A stretch of DNA of 58,991 nt from Flavobacterium sp. NKUCC04_CG (GTDB lineage Bacteria; Bacteroidota; Bacteroidia; Flavobacteriales; Flavobacteriaceae): contig NZ_JAHKRA010000022.1 in assembly GCF_019345525.1 (NCBI RefSeq), forward strand, positions 1 through 58,991, read 5' to 3'. The notes under the pieces are model-generated. The model was not told the origin of the DNA. It searched no databases and worked only from the letters and a program-made list of their open reading frames with translations. The translations under genes were made by a program, and so were the position numbers. Positions 53,192-58,991 of this stretch are shown piece after piece. Within the stretch, counting starts at the first letter, position 1; the number at the start of each line of letters is the position of its first letter.

Positions 53192-53848
53192 ACCGTCGCT
53201 ATACTAAATAGCGGTTGTTGCAACAAACCCCTTTTTAGCAGCGACTAACTGGTTATGATTTTTTATAATTCGAAAAGGAATAGTTTTTTTATCCGTGGTT
53301 ATGACACCCCCTCCACTCCCTTGAGATCCGATTTTGCAAAGCATAAAAATGCTAGAAGTTTTTGCAAATACACCTTGATTATTAAAGGCATTTATACAAC
53401 AAAATCTCAACTGTACTTAGAGTTATACGTGAAGTTTATTTATTACCGAAAAGTTGAAGTTTTGTTTCGATATTGTAGGGAAGCGCCTCCTTAATTACTT
53501 CCCTAGGATTGTTAAATAACAATCCGCTAAGCTACGTTATATAAGCAGCCGTTTAAAAGTCTGGTATTTTTGATCTTGGCTTCATCAGATTTAGTTTTTA
53601 ATTACAATTACTAACCGCTAAAATCTCGTTCTCCAATTTTACTCTAAAAAACACATAAAGAACATCAATTCAGCTTTTTATGAGTTAAAAATTAAAAAAA
53701 TATTTGATAAAAAAAAGAAAAAATACATTTTTAACAAAAAAACAGCCGCGCTTTTGTGCCTTCGATGCGACAGGTTTTTATCAACCTAGGACGAAATGAT
53801 TAAACCCAATTAAGCCTCCCCTACAACAAGGCGTTTTGATAAAACAAA
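53192..53848. other. Gene-free gap upstream of the lipoprotein array
   Basis: About 650 bases without a convincing gene. Open frames here are short and lack start signals. Contents include a short inverted repeat CGCTAT/ATAGCG near 53195-53212, the back-to-back hairpins at 53476-53525, and A-rich tracts near 53690-53740. The array promoter should lie here, but no exact TAnnTTTG on the minus strand is evident. Confidence 0.6.
53476..53525. other. Two back-to-back hairpins
   Basis: TAGGGAAG (53476-53483) pairs with CTTCCCTA (53498-53505). Immediately next to it GGATTGTT (53506-53513) pairs with AACAATCC (53518-53525) around a four-base loop. Both stems are perfect eight-base pairs with no base between them. 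Neither is followed by a T run on the plus strand, so neither is a simple terminator. Confidence 0.7.
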
Positions 53849-53876
53849 AAGAGGCTGTCCTTTTGGGACAGCCTCT
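53849..53876 (-). terminator. Terminator of the Oar-like receptor gene
   Basis: AAGAGGCTGTCC pairs with GGACAGCCTCTT around a five-base loop, with a T run on the minus strand. It lies just after the stop of the receptor gene. Confidence 0.88.
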
Positions 53877-53898
53877 TGCTCTTGTTATCTTATTACGA

Positions 53899-56800
53899 TT
53901 AAAAACTGTATCGCATTCCCACTTGTATTTGGTATGGGTTTCCAGTAGGTACCGGAGTTCCCTTAGTATTAACACGGTAGTTGAATTCTTGTTTGGCCGC
54001 ATCAAAAGCAGGCTTAGCTGCTTGCCCATTAGCCGCAGGAATCCCCAATGCATATAACGCTTGGCTTCCCAATGTTTCATTGGTTCCCCATTCTTTATTC
54101 AATAAGTTCGCAAAATTAAAGATGTCAGCTGAAATTTCGAAATTATGCTTGCCGTATAATTTTATTTTTTTACTGATTCGCAAATCGATTATGCTGTAGA
54201 ACTTATTAATTCCACCGTTACGCTCAGCCATTTTACCACTGTATTTATTGATATAATCCTTCATACTTTGGCTCACTTCCGGATTATCCATAATCGCTTG
54301 TAAACCGTCACGTACATTTTGAGGTACATTCGGATCATTACGGTCAAAGATAAAAGCTAAGTCATTTGATCCCGAAACAAAATCAGCATTGGTATTTCCG
54401 CCCGAAAGTAGGCTGTATCGCGTACCTGCAATACCAGAAAAACGGAAACCAACTTGTACTCCATAGAAGGTTGGCAAGGTTCCATAAACCACTACTTTAT
54501 GTCTAAAGTGATTGTCGGAATAGGTCATGTTCGACAAGTCTCTAGGATCGTCCTTAACCGTTTGTACCAAAGTAGCTGTGTTTGCCACGTTTCCATTATA
54601 AGAAGTGTTGTCTTTGGTGCTGTTCCAAGTATAACTAGCCGAGATTTCACCGTCTTTAAAATAATTGTAATTGGCATCGACCACAAAGGCAAATTGATTG
54701 ATTTTCCCGTCGCTTGTCAATTCCAATACACGCCCCAACTTATCGCTGATACGCCCTTTTTGCCAATCACCAGCACCGTTGGCCGGCATGCTATTTAACG
54801 GTACAAATACCCCTCTGTTATCTTCGTTTTTTAAAGTAAAAAAAGGATCATTCACCATATTTCGGTCTAAATAGGTATAGTTATTTCTAGTTAAGGTGGC
54901 GTATCCCGCAATACCTATTCGAAACTGACTGTTGAAAAAATGCGTGTAGGATAAATTCGCTTTATACACTACCGGAACTTTCGCATCTTTACCCGTCATG
55001 TTAATGGTGACCAATTGGTTTTTCTCTAAACTCGGTGCCGAAACATCACCCGAACGGTATCCTAAAAAATCAGGCGTTGGCACATCGGCTCCCCTTACGT
55101 CAACTGTAGCCAAGTGATTACCGTCAAAAGTCAAATTATTAATCAAAGCATAGTTGTTGATGTCCGATCCAAAAATTCCCGCACCAATTCGGATAAAATC
55201 CGTTTTGTTTTCATTGATATCCCAATTGAATTGCAAACGCGGTTGAACGATAAACGACTTAAATTTGTTATCGGTACGCAAGCCCAATTCGTCGTACACC
55301 AGTTGGTTGAATTCGGCCGTTGGATAATGCGCATAATCCATACGCAGTCCAGCCGTCATATCCATACCCTTACCCACTTTAAATTGCATTTGCCCATAGA
55401 CACCCACATTCAAAATGTTTCCATTTACCGTTAAATCATCCTTTAAGGGAACCTCTCTATAATAACGGTATGGAATAAACGACTCAAAGTTCTCCATAGC
55501 TGTTTTACCTGTTGTCGTATCTTCTCTAAAGTGGAAACGTCCATTTACTTCACTACCATAAACCGACTTGGAACCCGTATTCATCAAATCCACCCCAAAA
55601 GTATATTTTATCTTGTCCGTATTGTAATATAGATTATCTACAATCTGAAACACATTATTCCTAAACCCCTCTTGAGCAAAACGATGTCCCCCAATTTGAA
55701 TATTTGTCGAGCGATTCGACCCATCAATATTAGATACAATATTTTCAACTATAGCTCTTGGTATGTTGTTGGACGGTAAATCATCACCAGGACTACTCTC
55801 TTGGTAAACATACAAGTGTTGTACTTTTAATTCGTTGGTCATTTTCGGATTTAAAGTACTTCTTAAGGTAGCTAAGAAACTGTTGTCTTTATTTTTATCA
55901 TTACCATAAGACTCATAAAGATTAATCGTCGTATTATCTGCTAGTCCCAATGGGTTGTTATCATAGGTAAAGTTATTCCTTACCGTCAATAAGTTGTTTT
56001 CATTAATCTGCCAATCCAACCTTAAAAAAGCCGCATCAGAGTTACGCTTTTTATCAAAGGTTCCATATTGAGGTTTATTCGAAACGCCATATTTATTTCG
56101 AGCAATAGACACAAATTGGTCTAAAGTGCTTTTGGTAATATTAAATCGGTCTTCATCTGCCGGCGATTGAATATCTGCAATAACCAAGGAACGCGAATCC
56201 AATTGATGATCCCAAGCAAAAAAGTAATGTAACTTATCTTTGATAATTGGTCCGCTTAAGGACAGTCCATATTGATAAGTGGAATAATCCGCCGTTCTTT
56301 TATTTCCGCGAATATCATACGGACTAGACAACCAATCGGCTCTAGCATAGGTAAAAGCCGACGCAGAAAATTGATTAGTACCCGATTTGGTTACAGCACT
56401 TACCGTTCCTCCACCACTTCTACCCAAAGTAACATCATATTGATTGGTAATTACTTTAAACTCTCTAACGGCTTCCATCGATATCGAATAAGGCGCTCCA
56501 CTTCTACTCGTAGTTGATCCGGCCGAAGTCGGATTCTTTGCAGACATACCATCAATCGTAAAATTCGTTGATGAACCCAATTGCCCTCCTATAGAACCGC
56601 CTTTTGACAAAGGAGATAAATCGGTTAAAGTAGCAAAATTCCTACCATTAACAGGTAATCTCTGAATAGAACGCTCCGAAATTGCCGTAGCAGCACCCAA
56701 AAATTCTCTTTTGTTTTTTAAACTCGTCCCCTCTATTACTATAGCGTCTAATTCGGTTTCATTCGGGTTAAGATCGATATCCACAAAAGACGAATCTCCC

Positions 56801-57093
56801 TGATTTAAGGTATAACCCGATTTCTTAACCTCATTGCCTTCTTTATTTAATACCGTTATCACATATGGGCCTCCTAAAGGAAGCTCCTTAAAAAGATATT
56901 CTCCATTGTTGTTGGTTTTTGTCCGAGTAGTAAATCCCGTTGATTCATTTTTCAACACCACCTCTATCCCTTGTTGAATGGCATTTTGATCCAACACGAT
57001 TCCGTAGATAGAGGCCTGAGTTGTCTGAGCAAATACCGCTAAAGACCCCAATAAACACCATCCAAGAACTAGGAGTTGTAATTTTGTTTTCAT
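53899..57093 (-). CDS. Oar-like TonB-dependent receptor
   Basis: A 1064-residue outer-membrane receptor. A signal peptide ends near AVFAQ, and a carboxypeptidase-regulatory-like beta-sandwich covers about residues 25-115 (QASIYGIVLDQN, NNNGEYLFKELPLGG). The TonB plug then has INGRNFATLTDL-type text and NFTIDGMSAKNPTSAGS, followed by VREFKVITNQYDVTLGRSGGG, the mark of Oar-type receptors. The barrel ends in QVGMRYSF. Its ligand is unknown. It has a TAGTTTTG promoter at 57116 and its own terminator. Confidence 0.93.
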   Translation of the reverse strand: MKTKLQLLVLGWCLLGSLAVFAQTTQASIYGIVLDQNAIQQGIEVVLKNESTGFTTRTKTNNNGEYLFKELPLGGPYVITVLNKEGNEVKKSGYTLNQGDSSFVDIDLNPNETELDAIVIEGTSLKNKREFLGAATAISERSIQRLPVNGRNFATLTDLSPLSKGGSIGGQLGSSTNFTIDGMSAKNPTSAGSTTSRSGAPYSISMEAVREFKVITNQYDVTLGRSGGGTVSAVTKSGTNQFSASAFTYARADWLSSPYDIRGNKRTADYSTYQYGLSLSGPIIKDKLHYFFAWDHQLDSRSLVIADIQSPADEDRFNITKSTLDQFVSIARNKYGVSNKPQYGTFDKKRNSDAAFLRLDWQINENNLLTVRNNFTYDNNPLGLADNTTINLYESYGNDKNKDNSFLATLRSTLNPKMTNELKVQHLYVYQESSPGDDLPSNNIPRAIVENIVSNIDGSNRSTNIQIGGHRFAQEGFRNNVFQIVDNLYYNTDKIKYTFGVDLMNTGSKSVYGSEVNGRFHFREDTTTGKTAMENFESFIPYRYYREVPLKDDLTVNGNILNVGVYGQMQFKVGKGMDMTAGLRMDYAHYPTAEFNQLVYDELGLRTDNKFKSFIVQPRLQFNWDINENKTDFIRIGAGIFGSDINNYALINNLTFDGNHLATVDVRGADVPTPDFLGYRSGDVSAPSLEKNQLVTINMTGKDAKVPVVYKANLSYTHFFNSQFRIGIAGYATLTRNNYTYLDRNMVNDPFFTLKNEDNRGVFVPLNSMPANGAGDWQKGRISDKLGRVLELTSDGKINQFAFVVDANYNYFKDGEISASYTWNSTKDNTSYNGNVANTATLVQTVKDDPRDLSNMTYSDNHFRHKVVVYGTLPTFYGVQVGFRFSGIAGTRYSLLSGGNTNADFVSGSNDLAFIFDRNDPNVPQNVRDGLQAIMDNPEVSQSMKDYINKYSGKMAERNGGINKFYSIIDLRISKKIKLYGKHNFEISADIFNFANLLNKEWGTNETLGSQALYALGIPAANGQAAKPAFDAAKQEFNYRVNTKGTPVPTGNPYQIQVGMRYSF

Positions 57094-57115
57094 TTTGTAG
57101 TTGTTAAAGTTTTGA

Positions 57116-57123
57116 CAAAACTA
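57116..57123 (-). promoter_or_regulatory. -7 promoter element of the Oar-like receptor gene
   Basis: The minus strand reads TAGTTTTG, matching TAnnTTTG, 22 bases before the ATG. Confidence 0.65.
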
Positions 57124-57351
57124 CTGTCGCAACATTACCACAAGATGCTTTTAAAATGATGAAACGTTTAAATAATATTTAGTACTCCATTTTTACTTAA
57201 CCCCTATAAACGTGTAAATTACAACATAAACGCAACTAGATAACACCAAAAACAATTGCAGATACTTAACGAAAGTCTAACAAGAACTTAAGCTCTAAAA
57301 CACATACATTCGCTTCCTTTGCTCTTTATAATCACTAAATTTTATCTTGTT

Positions 57352-58110
57352 ATGCGAATAAAACTTATTTTTACTAGCCTATTGCTTTTTACTATGATTA
57401 CATCAACTATGCAGGCTCAAAAAATTCTCGTTATCGGCCATCGTGGCGCGAAAGGTCATGTGGCAGAAAACACCTTGGAGTCTATCGATAAAGCTATAGA
57501 ACTTCAAGTCGATATGATTGAAATCGATGTCTATAAAATAAAAAGTGGTGAACTGATGGTGTTTCACGACGAAACCTTAGACCGAGTTACCAATGGAACA
57601 GGCAAAATCGAGGATTTTACTTATGACGAATTAATGAAATTCAAAGTAGAAGGGAAATACAAAATCCCTACTCTTCAAGAAGTGATTAAACGCATAGACC
57701 GCAAGGTCGCTTTAAACATCGAACTCAAAGGATCCAATACCGCATTAGAAGCTTATAAGGTTATTGCTGATTTTAAGAAAAAAGGATGGTCCAATGCCGA
57801 TTTTATTATCTCAAGCTTCCGTTGGAACGAGCTTGAAATCTTTTCGCAACAACCCAATCCAGCGTCTATAGCTGTACTCACCGCGGAAGCTCCGGCTAAA
57901 GCCATTGAATTTGGAAAGAAGATTCATGCTACAGCAATCAATCCTTATTATAAGTTTATGTGGACCGATACCGTTAAAGAGATTCACGATGCCGGATTTA
58001 AAATATATCCTTGGACAATAAATGAAATATCAGACATCAATAGACTTATCGAATTAGGAGTTGATGGTATTATTACTGATTATCCAGATCGCGTAATACT
58101 TAAAAAATAA
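57352..58110 (+). CDS. Secreted glycerophosphodiester phosphodiesterase
   Basis: A 252-residue GDPD-family enzyme that splits glycerophosphodiesters to an alcohol and glycerol 3-phosphate. The active-site set is visible: HRGAKGHVAENT near residue 30, EIDVYKIKSGELMVFHDETLDR near residue 60, and NIELKG near residue 125. The chain ends VDGIITDYPDRV, typical of the family. An N-terminal signal peptide (ending MQAQ) predicts export. The ATG at 57352 is preferred over a frame from 57319 because it starts the signal peptide directly. Confidence 0.93.
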   Translation: MRIKLIFTSLLLFTMITSTMQAQKILVIGHRGAKGHVAENTLESIDKAIELQVDMIEIDVYKIKSGELMVFHDETLDRVTNGTGKIEDFTYDELMKFKVEGKYKIPTLQEVIKRIDRKVALNIELKGSNTALEAYKVIADFKKKGWSNADFIISSFRWNELEIFSQQPNPASIAVLTAEAPAKAIEFGKKIHATAINPYYKFMWTDTVKEIHDAGFKIYPWTINEISDINRLIELGVDGIITDYPDRVILKK

Positions 58111-58132
58111 AAAAATCCACTCCTGGATTTTG

Positions 58133-58168
58133 ACCCGAAAAAACCTCTTTTTTTCGGGTTTTTTTTCT
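58133..58168 (+). terminator. Terminator of the phosphodiesterase gene
   Basis: ACCCGAAAAAA pairs with TTTTTTCGGGT around a short loop, with a run of T after it. A weaker AAAATCC/GGATTTT hairpin lies just before it. Confidence 0.88.
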
Positions 58169-58185
58169 ATACATATATAATAATT

Positions 58186-58991
58186 CTATAATTATTTCAT
58201 CCCTACGGGATTGGTGGAAACGTTTAATCTTCTATAATTATTTCATCCCTACGGAATTGTGGAAACGTTTAATCTTCTACAATTATTTCATCCCTACGGA
58301 ATTGTGGAAACGTTTAATCATCGGCAATCAATTCTATAATCATTTCATCCCTACCGGATTGTGGAAAATGTTTAATCTTCTACAATTATTTCATCCCTAC
58401 GGGATTGTGGAAACGTTTAATCATCGGCAATCAATTCCATAATCACCTCATCCCTAAGGGATTGCGGAAACGTTTAATCTTCTACAATCATTTCATCCCT
58501 ACGGGATTGTGGAAACGTTTAATCATCGGCAATCAATTCTATAATCATTTCATCCCTACGGGATTAGATTCGTGGAAAATGTTTAAATTTCGATAATCAA
58601 TTCTATAATTATTTCATCCCTACGAGATTGTGGAAACGTTTAATCATCGGCAATCAATTCTATAATCATTTCATCCCTATGGGATTGTGGAAACGTTTAA
58701 TCTTCTACAATTATTTCATCCTTACGGGATTGTGGAAAATGTTTAATCTTCTACAATTATTTCATCCCTACGGGATTGTGGAAAATGTTTAATCATCGGC
58801 AATCAATTCTATAATCATTTCATCCCTATGGGATTGGATTCGTGGAAAATGTTTAAATTTCGATAATCATTTCTATAATTATTTCATCCCTACGGGATTG
58901 TGGAAACGTTTAATCATCGGCAATCAATTCTATAATCATTTCATCCCTACGGGATTAGATTCGTGGAAAATGTTTAAATTTCGATAATCAA
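58186..58991. repeat. Fifteen-copy repeat array with hairpin core and three linker lengths, running off the right edge
   Basis: Fifteen cores reading CATCCCTACGGGATTG (with small changes) start at 58198, 58244, 58289, 58346, 58392, 58449, 58494, 58551, 58615, 58672, 58717, 58763, 58821, 58885 and 58942. Spacings are 45-46, 57-58 or 64 bases, never between. The short linker has AACGTTTAATCTTCTACAAT, the middle one adds ATCATCGGCAATCAATTC, and the long one has AGATTCGTGGAAAATG. The core is the same as in the 32.4-kb array. Short frames across it are repeat-derived. Confidence 0.92.

Noticed and set aside
53204..53494. Short open frames in the gap before the lipoprotein array
   Set aside because: They overlap on opposite strands, have no signal or motif, and lie in AT-rich non-coding sequence.
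58257..58596. Open frames encoding WKRLI..NHFIPTG repeats
   Set aside because: They follow the repeat array, change frame with the 45/46-base linkers, and have no ribosome-binding site or promoter.
58186..58991. CRISPR array
   Set aside because: The linkers come in three recurring types rather than unique spacers, and there are no cas genes in the window.

Overview
The window looks like chromosomal DNA of a member of the Flavobacteriaceae (Bacteroidota). The supporting evidence is low G+C content, repeated -7 promoter elements of the TAnnTTTG type, lipoproteins with Cys-Ser-Ser-Asp-Asp after the lipobox, a subtilase with a type IX secretion (T9SS) tail, SusC/Oar-style TonB receptors, and neighbourhoods such as folP/DUF1599/DoxX-like/tpiA and rpmB-rpmG-DUF4295-ftsY that are typical of the family. 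I cannot assign genus or species.

Layout. 1-905: a probable stable-RNA promoter firing out of the left edge, then a gene-free block of imperfect repeats with a nine-copy 8-bp tandem. 0.9-13 kb: housekeeping genes (rlmH, folP, a DUF1599/DoxX-like/permease/TlpA/tpiA run, acyltransferase, Nudix hydrolase, an outer-membrane protein, a GlmU-like protein, ribosomal protein L31). 13-21 kb: DUF4199, glycosyltransferase, phosphosugar mutase, ABC exporter, DUF2971, pncB, ndk. 21-28 kb, mostly minus strand: DUF721, a lipoprotein, ftsY, a ribosomal operon (rpmB, rpmG and a 50-residue DUF4295 gene), cinA, a degenerate Hpt-like protein, an FAH-fold enzyme, an exonuclease and a DUF4421 protein. 28.3-31.7 kb: a three-gene putative copper-uptake locus. 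31.8-46.5 kb: thioesterase, a nine-copy 62-bp repeat array, pseudouridine synthase, Dph6-like ATPase, E2 acyltransferase, glycosyltransferase, typA, rpsT, three tandem tRNA-Glu genes, proS, several envelope proteins, and rimO.

46.7-53.2 kb is the most unusual stretch. A secreted S8 (subtilisin-like) protease with a T9SS tail is preceded by six small lipoproteins of two alternating families. One family resembles the PrcB partner of the Treponema denticola dentilisin protease. The other is a Cys-rich family I do not recognise. Two of the three Cys-rich genes are followed, with the same stop/start overlap, by a 22-23 codon stub copying the start of the protease gene. This indicates tandem duplication of a lipoprotein-protease module in which only the last protease stayed intact.

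53.9-58.1 kb carries a large Oar-like TonB receptor and a secreted glycerophosphodiester phosphodiesterase. From 58.19 kb to the right edge there is a second repeat array. It shares a 16-nt hairpin core with the array at 32.4 kb, but its linkers come in three fixed lengths.
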